Source: Mycoplasmatota bacterium
GTDB taxonomy: Bacteria; Bacillota_I; Bacilli_A; MAG-NZ
DNA length: 64,000 bases
Assembly: GCA_018394315.1 (NCBI GenBank)
Contig: CP074575.1
Location: 1,706,615-1,770,614 of the forward strand
Reading direction: 5' to 3'
Every line of letters begins with the position of its first letter. The first letter of the stretch is position 1. Made by a program: the position numbers and the translations under genes. This document shows, piece after piece, positions 53,510-61,503 of the stretch. Below the pieces are notes generated by a model that searched no databases, was not told where the DNA came from, and saw only the letters and a program-made list of their open reading frames with translations.

Positions 53510-55573
53510 TCACTCAGATAATTGCTTATACAAAGTCATAAAATCGTTACTTGAAGTGAAATTGTAACTTGAAAGTAATTTTGATTTTATGATTCTTTCA
53601 ATTTGCTTACTTTTAGTGGGATCTTGGTATATAATGTACTTTAATTTTCCAATAACCTTTTTTACTCGCTGGTTTATATCTTTGTTAAGGACTATGTCAC
53701 AAAATTCTATGGTTGCTTCACTCACATATGATTTTCCAACCGAAATGGTATTCCCCAATTCCTTCTTAACAATGTTTAACCCAAGGAATTTCACATTATC
53801 TCCAATAGATAACAATTTTTTATTCTCTAGTTTCTTACTATTTATTGTTAATTTGACCTTAGATAAAGAGTCAATAACGGATTTTTTAATACTTTCAATA
53901 TCAATTTCATTTTCAGACGAAATCATAATATCATCAGCATATCTTGAGTAAATGCGATTTCTATTCTTACAATACTCCCCAATTTCCTTATCAAACTCAA
54001 AAAGGTAAATATCAGATAATTTTGGTGAGGATACAAAACCAATAGGTAACTTATTCAAGTAATAACAATTGTTCACCATATTTTCGATTTGAGTATGTAG
54101 AATATCTCTAATCGTACTCTGTTGAACATTAAAATCTTCTATGTGATTTACTATTTTAGACACAAGGATATCAGAATTTATTGAGTTAAAAAAACTAGAT
54201 ATATCAGCCTTAAAAAAATACTGACTATTTAAATGAGGCAAAACACAATCATATGTTGACCTACCAGTCTTGTATGCATATGAATTTGAGTCACTCAAAA
54301 CATGATTGTTAAGAAACGCAACAATGTTTTTATGTAGTACTCTTGCATTTTGACCATATTCAGTCTTTGAATAAGTTACTATCCTTCTCTTCTTCTTAGG
54401 AGAAGATACTATGAAACTGCTATATGCTAGTTTATTATACTCATAACTAGGCTTTTGAAGCGCAATCTTTGTGAAATTAATTAACTGTTTATCATTTGTA
54501 ATCATGTTAGTAAATGAACTGTCATTTTTACTTATTTTACTCTTAAATCTAGTAAATATCTCATTGGGATTACTTATTAAACTCCTTCTTTTAGAATATT
54601 TGTTCCCCCCATTTCTGAATAGGATAAGGAACTCTATCATGTGTTTAACTACGTCAAAAATGGACTCACTTAAGTCTACGTCAATATCAAACTTTGAGTT
54701 AACAGCTTCTAATGGAGTTATGGTATTATGAGTAACCAAAGAATTAATGACTAAGGAGTTAACATTCCCAATTACAGATGAAACATAATCATCCAGATTA
54801 TACTTAAACTGATTAATCAATATTTCTGACTTGTTTCCATACTCATCCTTGAGAAATCCTTCGATGATATAAAATAATAATTTTGTTGAACATAAAATAT
54901 TATATCTCTGTGGTTCTAAAACATCACTTGTAAGTTTTATAAAAAAGTCACTAGAGCTCTCATTGGTTATTGAAAAGTCAATCTCGTATTTTTCTTTGTT
55001 TCTTAGTAATGATTTTTTAACTGATTCTTCGATGCTAATGGGTAGCTCGTCCTTAATAAATCCAAAAAACTCGTCAACCACATCGGAAGACTTTGCATAT
55101 CTGTTTACTTTTGGATGGTATCGGACTAAATCCACAATTTCTCTAATATCACGATTTTCTCTTATTGATTTTTTAACATAATACCCTACAGCATCATTAA
55201 TAATGTCCTCCTCGTAAGGTAGAAGTGTGTATGTAAAATTATTTGCCTGAGCATTGGTAAACATCCCATACTCCGCTGCAGTAGATAAGGTATCGAGAAA
55301 AACAAAAGTAGATGCAGACACCTTGGCTAATATTTCCTCCATTAGTTGGATTCTTATATTTTGACTAATAAAAGATTCCTCGGCTAAGAAAAAATCAATA
55401 ATCAAGGGGAAAGGATGGATTCCGTTTACATCACTATGTTCCTCAATATACTTTTTTAAAATTCCTCTCCTGTCTGTTTTATCTCTCCCATCAAAAAAAG
55501 GACCACATAGGAAATACAATGGTCTTGATATTATAATTGATTTATTTAAAGTCCGTTGATTGTTTAGTTTCAT
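53510..55573 (-). CDS. Retron-like reverse transcriptase fused to an NDT-like effector domain
   Basis: 687 residues. Residues 15-130 resemble the nucleoside-deoxyribosyltransferase-like effector of retrons Ec86/St85: YFLCGPFFDGRD, a helix, LMEEILAKVSASTFVFLD and AAEYGMFTNAQ. A middle region (150-385) is helical and unknown. The reverse transcriptase spans about 390-680: KKKRRIV, AYKTGRSTYDCVLPH, ADISSFFNSI, PIGFVSSPKLSDIYL and the catalytic RYADDIMIS. Retron marks NAxxH and VTG are altered to CVLPH and FLGL. Directly upstream is a retron-like RNA gene. Diversity-generating and group II intron types are excluded by lack of their partner domains. Confidence 0.85.
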   Translation of the reverse strand: MKLNNQRTLNKSIIISRPLYFLCGPFFDGRDKTDRRGILKKYIEEHSDVNGIHPFPLIIDFFLAEESFISQNIRIQLMEEILAKVSASTFVFLDTLSTAAEYGMFTNAQANNFTYTLLPYEEDIINDAVGYYVKKSIRENRDIREIVDLVRYHPKVNRYAKSSDVVDEFFGFIKDELPISIEESVKKSLLRNKEKYEIDFSITNESSSDFFIKLTSDVLEPQRYNILCSTKLLFYIIEGFLKDEYGNKSEILINQFKYNLDDYVSSVIGNVNSLVINSLVTHNTITPLEAVNSKFDIDVDLSESIFDVVKHMIEFLILFRNGGNKYSKRRSLISNPNEIFTRFKSKISKNDSSFTNMITNDKQLINFTKIALQKPSYEYNKLAYSSFIVSSPKKKRRIVTYSKTEYGQNARVLHKNIVAFLNNHVLSDSNSYAYKTGRSTYDCVLPHLNSQYFFKADISSFFNSINSDILVSKIVNHIEDFNVQQSTIRDILHTQIENMVNNCYYLNKLPIGFVSSPKLSDIYLFEFDKEIGEYCKNRNRIYSRYADDIMISSENEIDIESIKKSVIDSLSKVKLTINSKKLENKKLLSIGDNVKFLGLNIVKKELGNTISVGKSYVSEATIEFCDIVLNKDINQRVKKVIGKLKYIIYQDPTKSKQIERIIKSKLLSSYNFTSSNDFMTLYKQLSE

Positions 55574-55577
55574 AAAA

Positions 55578-55786
55578 AAATAAAATAGTCTTACTTTACG
55601 AATTGGGAAAGGTAGTTTGATTTCAAACTGTTTCCTGAGCTATGCAGCGAGGGGACGAGTTTGAAATTAAAGTAGCTTTTATAATTCGAAAACTAAATCA
55701 GTATATTATCTCTTGTATCCACAAGAGAAGTGCATCAAATCGAAGTCTCCTTCAATTAACAAACATTTGCTAAGACTATTTTATTT
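55578..55786 (-). ncRNA. Candidate retron msr-msd RNA
   Basis: Bounded by a perfect 16-bp inverted repeat (55771-55786 and 55578-55593). On the RNA strand the first arm ends CTTA and is followed at once by GC, as in retron Ec86, where the G after the a1 arm primes cDNA; the second arm begins TAAG. Inside are a hairpin with 8-bp stem and GGAT loop (55709-55728) and a long hairpin with 10-bp stem (55620-55629, 55658-55667) and 28-nt top, like msr and msd stems. It ends 4 bp before the RT start codon. The first arm overlaps the stop of the upstream gene. Confidence 0.8.
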
Positions 55787-56845
55787 GTCACCCCCATTAT
55801 ATAGTTTAAAATCACTTTCTGTCAAATAATATTTCTTATCGTTATAATATTTAAAGGGTATAACAATATATGTTTCACCCTTCACATTGTATGTGTGTTT
55901 ATCTAATTCGCTCACCATCTCTAATTCTGTTAACCTCGAACTTAGTAGTCCTACATTCACAGTATTTAGAATTCCATTCAATTCATCCGATACTTCTGGA
56001 GAAATCAAATAACTAAGTCTAACTTCCATATCAAGAAAGTCATCATTGTTTTCGCTAATAGATTGTAGAATAATATTTACAGTTTTTTTTTCGTTTTCTT
56101 GGTCAAAATTTTCTCTAATTAATCCTGTTAGATGATCGATACTCTCGAATTTCTTGCAAAATCCATAGTACTTTGGAATATGGTTAAAACTAAATCTACT
56201 AATAGCATTATCCCAAATCCAACCCTTTTCATTCAAGGATTTTAAAAGTTCATCAGCTAAAGGTTTCTCGTTGTGTTGAAGAAGACTAACTAACAATCGC
56301 AAAACACCTTCATAGTGCCTATCATTAATTCCAATGTCTGAATCCTTTTTTTCTTTTTCAAACAAAACGTTGCTTTTCTCCTGAATTAAGGCTAAAAGGA
56401 TAAGTAATTGTCTCAGTTCTATATTAAACCCGTGAAAATCTACCCTCTGAGACACAAAATCAGTATTGATTAGGTTAAAGTGTTTCAAAAAATAAGGGAT
56501 TCCTTTATAGGTGAATACACCAATTTCTTTCCTTGGTTCTCTTAGAATGTTCATCATCTCCACACGGTTAATATTGGTGAAAATCAATAGAACTTCATAT
56601 ATCATTGGGATTGTCATATAGACACTACTCTTGTTATCTATAAGGTAAAATCTTGGTTCATTTCCATTCACACGAATTTGAAAGTTATAAGAAATTTCAC
56701 CATCTATTCTATAAATTTTGGGAACACTGACTGTAATGTTATCAATGAATCGAAAATAAGGAGCTATTCCATACTTCTTATTTTCTCTGAAATCTATCAC
56801 GGTTCGATTAAAATCAGTCCTAGTAGCATAAAAAAATTCTTTCAC
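55781..56845 (-). CDS. Unknown protein upstream of the retron-like RNA
   Basis: 354 residues from GTG 56845, preceded by GAGGATTG. No signal, transmembrane helix or known catalytic motif is visible; it is a mixed alpha/beta soluble protein with a Lys/Asp-rich middle (FEKEKKDSDIGIND) and the end YYLTESDFKLYNGGDK. Its stop codon lies within the first arm of the retron-like RNA, so RNA and gene are made on one transcript. It may be an accessory factor of the retron or an unrelated neighbour. Confidence 0.6.
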   Translation of the reverse strand: MKEFFYATRTDFNRTVIDFRENKKYGIAPYFRFIDNITVSVPKIYRIDGEISYNFQIRVNGNEPRFYLIDNKSSVYMTIPMIYEVLLIFTNINRVEMMNILREPRKEIGVFTYKGIPYFLKHFNLINTDFVSQRVDFHGFNIELRQLLILLALIQEKSNVLFEKEKKDSDIGINDRHYEGVLRLLVSLLQHNEKPLADELLKSLNEKGWIWDNAISRFSFNHIPKYYGFCKKFESIDHLTGLIRENFDQENEKKTVNIILQSISENNDDFLDMEVRLSYLISPEVSDELNGILNTVNVGLLSSRLTELEMVSELDKHTYNVKGETYIVIPFKYYNDKKYYLTESDFKLYNGGDK

Positions 56846-56926
56846 TATTACAATCCTCGTTTCATTTAAACTATAAATTGAAATACACTTTGGTTTGAGT
56901 ATTCTTATGTTTTAACTCGTTCTATT

Positions 56927-57919
56927 TTAGTATCTTAAAAAGATTTCTATATTGATGAACTTATCAAAAAATTTCGCTCTTCTTTGTGCTATTTTTGCAT
57001 CGCCTTTTGACTTAAATCTTGTTCCTTCTTTTGCAAAACTAATATCATGAATATAGTAATCATTTGAAACAACTTCTAAATCACCATCACATACAACAAC
57101 CCAGTATCTCTTCTTAGGTCTATTGTGTTGATATGAGAAATATGGATCTAAGTATCTGTAACCCCACATAACTCTCTTATTTACTTTAGCATCGTCAAAA
57201 GCTTTGTACATCTCGTCAAGATATAGCCTATCTCCATCTATATGATCAACAGTTGCGAATCCTGATTTCACCATAATGTAGTTAAGTAATTGATACTCTC
57301 CGTCAATCTTTAACCATACCCAACAAAGCCCTCGACCATATCCATCTCTCATCCTACTTTCTACATCCTGCTGAATGACTACTTCTTCAGTTTTACTTAT
57401 TAAATGCATCATATAGTCTCTAGCTAAAATACCCCACTTACCTATACTCTTTATGGTCTCTGGTGTGTCTATTGCTAGTAATCTTAATCTTGAATTCTCC
57501 TTTAAGTCAACTCTTAAGGTATCACCATCAATAACCAAATATACTTTGGCTACTCTAGCTGCACATTTACCTGTATTTTTAAAATCACTAAATTCATACT
57601 CCAAATACTTTTCATCAAAGATTGGACCATCATATTCAACTTCATATGAAGTAACATCAAAGATGTACGTATCTAGTTCACTAAAGGCATAGATATCATA
57701 TACACTAACACCTAATCCTTTTGCTATATCAACTAAGGTATCGATACTGATATTACCTGTCATACTTTCATATTCAGATATTGTTGAATGAGAACAATCA
57801 GTTAAGATTCCTAGTTGAGTCATTGTTAAGTTTTTTTCTAATCTAAATTCAACTAATCTATCAGCTACTTCTTTTTTTATAGTTTCATAATCAATCTCAA
57901 TGTCCAGTCCATTAATCAT
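56927..57919 (-). CDS. HTH (XRE) regulator fused to SNase-like nuclease domain
   Basis: 330 residues from ATG 57919, but this ATG has no ribosome site and the frame stays open upstream (see 57920-58077). An XRE helix-turn-helix is at 20-70 (NLTMTQLGILTDCSHSTISE). A thermonuclease-like domain is at about 110-245 with VYLVIDGDTLRVDL, LRLLAIDTPET and YGRGLCWVWLKID, near the Arg-Asp-Glu pattern of SNase. The last 80 residues are basic. DNA binding plus nuclease in one protein, divergent from a metallopeptidase gene, suggests control or restriction within a mobile element. Confidence 0.78.
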   Translation of the reverse strand: MINGLDIEIDYETIKKEVADRLVEFRLEKNLTMTQLGILTDCSHSTISEYESMTGNISIDTLVDIAKGLGVSVYDIYAFSELDTYIFDVTSYEVEYDGPIFDEKYLEYEFSDFKNTGKCAARVAKVYLVIDGDTLRVDLKENSRLRLLAIDTPETIKSIGKWGILARDYMMHLISKTEEVVIQQDVESRMRDGYGRGLCWVWLKIDGEYQLLNYIMVKSGFATVDHIDGDRLYLDEMYKAFDDAKVNKRVMWGYRYLDPYFSYQHNRPKKRYWVVVCDGDLEVVSNDYYIHDISFAKEGTRFKSKGDAKIAQRRAKFFDKFINIEIFLRY

Positions 57920-58077
57920 CTTACATAGGTTTTTAACAGTAGTATTTCCAGTAGATTTTTCAAACTTGGATATTGTTCTGTTGTTAAGTCCAGTAATCTC
58001 ACATAGTCTTTTTACAGAGACATCCTTGTTTAATCGTATTTTTCTAAAATTGCTAGCAATATCATTTTGAAGTTCAT
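57920..58077 (-). other. In-frame upstream HTH segment without start codon
   Basis: Directly upstream of and in frame with the HTH-SNase gene, codons spell NDIASNFRKIRLNKDVSVKR, then LCEITGLNNRTISKFEKS, a second XRE helix-turn-helix. No ATG, GTG or TTG begins this frame after the upstream stop. A GGAGGGG site with ATG at 58077 sits in the right place but is one base out of frame. A one-base indel at the very start, natural or in the assembly, would explain it. An extended -10 TGGTATAAT lies at 58134-58142. Confidence 0.6.
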
Positions 58078-58172
58078 TTAAGACCCCTCCAACGTATGTT
58101 TTAGTATGAATTTAATAGAATTTTCTTAAAGATATTATACCATAAAAATACAATATTCGCTATTGATAGTCA

Positions 58173-58221
58173 TTCGACAAGGTTCGACAATTTGGTATCT
58201 ATAGTATCTATTTCTATAGAT
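58173..58221. promoter_or_regulatory. Repeat cluster in the divergent promoter region
   Basis: TTCGACAA occurs twice 10 bp apart (58173-58180, 58183-58190), one helical turn, next to an inverted repeat ATCTATAG / CTATAGAT (58197-58204, 58214-58221). They lie between the HTH-SNase gene and the metallopeptidase gene and could be operators for the HTH protein. Confidence 0.5.
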
Positions 58222-58237
58222 GTTTTAGAGGAGTTAT

Positions 58238-58740
58238 ATGCTTGAAGATAAAGTGAACAATCGATACATGAATGATGAAGTATTTACATTGGTTGAGAAT
58301 TATTTAAAATAACTGGTGATTTATTAAATCTTCAAAGTATTGAATATGAACTAATTTCAGCTGACCTCTTCAATGAAAAAGATATCACAGCTATTTTCAA
58401 TCCCAAGGATAAAATAATATTAATCAACAAGGATTGGTTGATTCATTCCTCAGCGTTGCATGTTTCGGAAGTCATTTTACATGAGTCTAGACATCTATAT
58501 CAGTATGAATGTGTTTATAGCAACATCAGTCACTGTCATTCAGAAAACACTATTACTAAATGGAATTTTGAGTTCGAAAATTATGTTCTTTATTCACTAG
58601 AGTCTTTACCTAGACATCTCATTCAAGCAATTGAGAAAGATGCTTATAAGTTCGCAGCAACCACATTGAGTAGATTTACATTTACTGGTAAACAGAAAAA
58701 GAAAAATAAGCCAGAGGCTTATTCATCTAATAGTTTTTGA
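58238..58740 (+). pseudogene. ImmA/IrrE-like metallopeptidase, frameshifted
   Basis: ATG 58238 follows GAGGAG. The first frame reads 24 codons to a TAA at 58310; one base away the frame continues ITGDLLNLQSIEYELIS to 58740. The protein would have the zinc motif H-E-x-x-H as VILHESRHLYQYE and a late IEKDAYKFA segment like the ELEADRFA helix of ImmA/IrrE proteases. The shift lies at a run of four A. ImmA-type peptidases inactivate XRE repressors of mobile elements, which fits the divergent HTH gene. Confidence 0.7.
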
Positions 58741-58852
58741 ATTTTGGAATGTTCTTCTTCCATATTTTCTTTTGCTCATTCTTATCTAGTTGTTTAATTG
58801 ATTCCTTCAGTTCAACTAAGAATGATTTTAGATTACTTATTGATGATTTCAT
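58727..58852 (-). CDS. Small basic protein, 41 residues
   Basis: ATG 58852 with AGGTGG 7 nt upstream. Predicted as mostly one charged helix (KSFLVELKESIKQLDKNEQ, then KIWKKNIPKF). Its last codons overlap the end of the convergent metallopeptidase gene by 14 bp. Not recognised; may be a real small protein because of its good ribosome site. Confidence 0.45.
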   Translation of the reverse strand: MKSSISNLKSFLVELKESIKQLDKNEQKKIWKKNIPKFKNY

Positions 58853-59349
58853 TTTACATCCACCTTTCTTTTTGTATAACCTAAAAAGAATATATGGATA
58901 TAATTAGTTCAAGGACGCGTAGCGCTTGTACATCCTTGAAGTAAGTATGACATATGTTAGGTTACACCAGCAAAAAGACGGTGAAATGAGATTAGAGTAA
59001 TATTATCAGTTAAATATAAGTTAGAAATTAGAACATTTCATCTAGTTCATCGAAACTGGTAATTCTGGAGTCAAAGTCCGTTCACGATATTATGGAAACA
59101 TTACACAATTAAGTTTTCTAAAAGCAATCACATTTCTACTTGCAAAGAGTAGAGTTTATTAATTAATTTATACCCATTGTATCAGATGACTATGAACTAC
59201 AAGTTCGCACTATGAAAAAAAGCGAAATACTCGCTTTTTCTATTTTCTCATATATAGTTATCCAGCTCTCAATCTAGAACAGGAAATTACACCTAGAACC
59301 TAAAAAGGTTTGGTGAATTTTCATCTATAAACACATATATTATAGAAAC
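58853..59349. other. Gene-poor stretch with nested inverted repeats
   Basis: About 500 bp. TAACCTAA (58877-58884) and TTAGGTTA (58957-58964) flank a second inverted repeat TTCAAGGA / TCCTTGAA (58908-58915, 58933-58940). A bidirectional terminator-like hairpin, AAAAAGCGA / TCGCTTTTT, lies at 59217-59239. A short plus-strand frame around 59060-59160 ends LSFLKAITFLLAKSRVY and may be a gene remnant. Nothing else is supported. Confidence 0.4.
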
Positions 59350-60522
59350 TTAAAGTTTTTTAGTTACAACTTTCATGATGTGTTCATATGCATTCATCGA
59401 CTCAATTGTCTGCTTATGCCCATAATAATCTGTAATATTTCTTTCGACAGCATACTGGTACTTCACATTATATATTTCCGGATCCTTCTTTAGTGACTTC
59501 ATGACTGTTCTATAGTGGTATCTACAGCAATTCCCAAAAAATTTACCACTCCCACACAAGCACTCATCCCTAAACTGGAGTTTTGAAAAATCATGATGAA
59601 TTTTGAATTGTAAAAAATCATGTTTGCTTTTATCTCTTTCATAGAAAAAAACCTCCTTTTTTAATGCAGTCATGCTATGATTACCAGAATCAAACTTTGC
59701 AAAAGTCATTGATGGTCTCGTGTGAGTAAAATTCTTCAAGGATTTTACCAAATTGATTTCTTTTAGGCAAACCGCCTTTACATATGAGTTATTAATAATT
59801 ACATTATTTACTTGAGATATTTCATCCTCTAATAGGTTGCAAATCTTACCAGATTGAATATATTTAGGTGGTTTACCATTAAGGAAAACTAAATAGTAAG
59901 TAGAACTTAATGGAATTAAAACAATAACATCTCTAAACCCAATCATTCTGTTGGTACCATTTATGAATCTAGATTTAAAATTCAAGGATGCTGTTGACAA
60001 AAATTGATCACTTATAATAAATCCTTGATTACTAGACTTAATAATTGATACTTCATAGTTATATTGAATCGTCTTAGATAGATTATTTATATAATTTGAA
60101 TCAAAGATATTTGCCATTACTTTATCTATTTTATCATCTTCATTGATATTCCCACCATGATTTCCAATTTCATATAAGACAGCACCACTTCTGTAATAGT
60201 AAATCAAGAATGAAGGCAATAATCTATATATTTGAGTTAGTACACTAGCAAGTATATTCTGGTCTTTTTCAAGTGTTTCAATAGATCTAAGTAACTCCAA
60301 AAGTTTTTTTGTGTACTCACTTTCCATTTTACCAAATTGTTTTTCAAGAAAATTAGTCTCGCTCCTAGACGACTCATAAGTATACTTACTAGACATAGAA
60401 TTGCTTATGTTTGTCTTATATATTTTGTTCTCTGGCAAAAACACCTCATAAGTTTGATTGTTATCTGCAAATTCACGTAAAACTTTCTCTTGAATATAAT
60501 GTTGATTCTTTACTGTTCCCAA
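59350..60522 (-). CDS. DUF4238 protein with C-terminal SEC-C motif
   Basis: 390 residues from TTG 60522, chosen because GGAGGTG lies 5-6 nt upstream; the frame is open further but no ribosome site is seen. The start NQHYIQEKVLREFADNN matches DUF4238 (usual NQHYIP.. beginning). A SEC-C zinc motif is near 335: ECLCGSGKFFGNCC. DUF4238 proteins are common in defence and mobile islands and of unknown function. No partner gene overlaps it. Confidence 0.8.
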   Translation of the reverse strand: MGTVKNQHYIQEKVLREFADNNQTYEVFLPENKIYKTNISNSMSSKYTYESSRSETNFLEKQFGKMESEYTKKLLELLRSIETLEKDQNILASVLTQIYRLLPSFLIYYYRSGAVLYEIGNHGGNINEDDKIDKVMANIFDSNYINNLSKTIQYNYEVSIIKSSNQGFIISDQFLSTASLNFKSRFINGTNRMIGFRDVIVLIPLSSTYYLVFLNGKPPKYIQSGKICNLLEDEISQVNNVIINNSYVKAVCLKEINLVKSLKNFTHTRPSMTFAKFDSGNHSMTALKKEVFFYERDKSKHDFLQFKIHHDFSKLQFRDECLCGSGKFFGNCCRYHYRTVMKSLKKDPEIYNVKYQYAVERNITDYYGHKQTIESMNAYEHIMKVVTKKL

Positions 60523-60734
60523 TTTTACACCTCCAAATTCATCCTTTTCCAGGTTACAATTGCTATTTTTGGCCCATAGCCCGATAAACAATTGATATGC
60601 ACGATGTCGATTCTTATGATAGTGAGACTAAGATAATCGACTCATCAACCCTTATCGATGTGTTTATCATGCTGCATAGAGCACTATCCTTATTCTATCA
60701 CTATCATATATTGAAACTACTACAAATGAAAGAA

Positions 60735-60757
60735 AAGGACTCAATGTCCCTTTGGCT
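60735..60757 (-). terminator. Possible terminator after the truncated island-edge gene
   Basis: Minus strand AAAGGGAC-ATTGA-GTCCTTTT with a T/C-rich tail, about 30 bp after the stop of the 60787 reading frame. Imperfect stem, so moderate support. Confidence 0.45.
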
Positions 60758-60786
60758 AGTTCAAACAAGTTTATTAGTATGATACA

Positions 60787-61386
60787 TTAACCTTGAACGA
60801 AAATGCGTTTTACTCTTATCTTAAGACTTTTAAACATTCGCCTTCTTTTATTTTTCCTATTTATTTTCAGATGATCAATATCCTTGTATATCTTAATACC
60901 GTTAATTTGACCAATGATATTTCTTCTGTATTTATACTTCGTAGAATGATGAAACAGCTTGGATTCATGATATTTATTCTCAAACCCATAAATTCCATTT
61001 TTCTTCAAGAATTTAGCATATTGATAGTAATGGACAATTAGATTTTTCCTAAAATTATCATAATCTACTTCATAACTTAATGCATAAACTAAACTTTTTC
61101 TCACATTACCTCTGATGACTTTTATTAGATTGAATATCATAAATGATTTTCCATTTTTTATGTTTCTAATTTTGAAGTCTTTATCGTATTTATCTCTTAA
61201 TTCTTCTTCAGAAAGATTTGCATAGTGGTACTTGTTATAGAACGCATTATACCATGCTTTAATCTCATCGACTTTTATTTCGTTTATCGTCTGTAAATGA
61301 CTTAAAAATAAACAGTGATTATTTATAAGAAAAAAAAGATTAGTATGAATCTCATCATATTTATTCTTTCTTTCAATATTAATTAT
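60787..61386 (-). pseudogene. Reading frame truncated at the tRNA-Leu junction
   Basis: A frame of 199 codons runs from 61386, just below the tRNA 3' end, to 60787. It has no start codon with a ribosome site; the first ATG is at 61140 and leaves 117 residues. Upstream codons look coding (EIKAWYNAFYNKYHYANLS, EEELRDKYDKDFKIRN), so the gene probably lost its 5' end when DNA integrated at the tRNA. The C-terminal half is Lys/Arg-rich (HLKINRKNKRRRMFKSLKI). No family recognised. Confidence 0.5.
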
Positions 61387-61391
61387 TTAAA

Positions 61392-61478
61392 TGGTACCGG
61401 TGGCCGGACTCGAACCGGCACGGGTTTGACCCCATTGGATTTTGAATCCAACGTGTCTACCAATTCCACCACACCGGC
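61392..61478 (-). tRNA. tRNA-Leu (anticodon CAA)
   Basis: 87 nt including encoded CCA. Acceptor arms GCCGGTG and CACCGGT pair (first pair G-U), discriminator A, then CCA. The anticodon arm TTGGA-TTCAAAA-TCCAA gives CAA in a 7-nt loop, reading UUG. A long variable arm and the TTCGAGTCC T-loop are present. Its 3' end faces the accessory island, the usual orientation for integration by tyrosine recombinases. Confidence 0.95.
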
Positions 61479-61483
61479 ATTAA

Positions 61484-61503
61484 AAGATGACTCAAATCAT
61501 CTT
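61484..61503 (-). terminator. Terminator-like hairpin after khpA
   Basis: Arms AAGATGA (61484-61490) and TCATCTT (61497-61503), 6-nt loop, short T tail on the minus strand. It overlaps the khpA stop and separates the ribosomal operon from the tRNA. Confidence 0.6.

Noticed and set aside
60597..60782. 61-codon plus-strand open frame beside the DUF4238 gene
   Set aside because: No Shine-Dalgarno, no homology recognised, overlaps promoter and terminator-like sequences of minus-strand genes.
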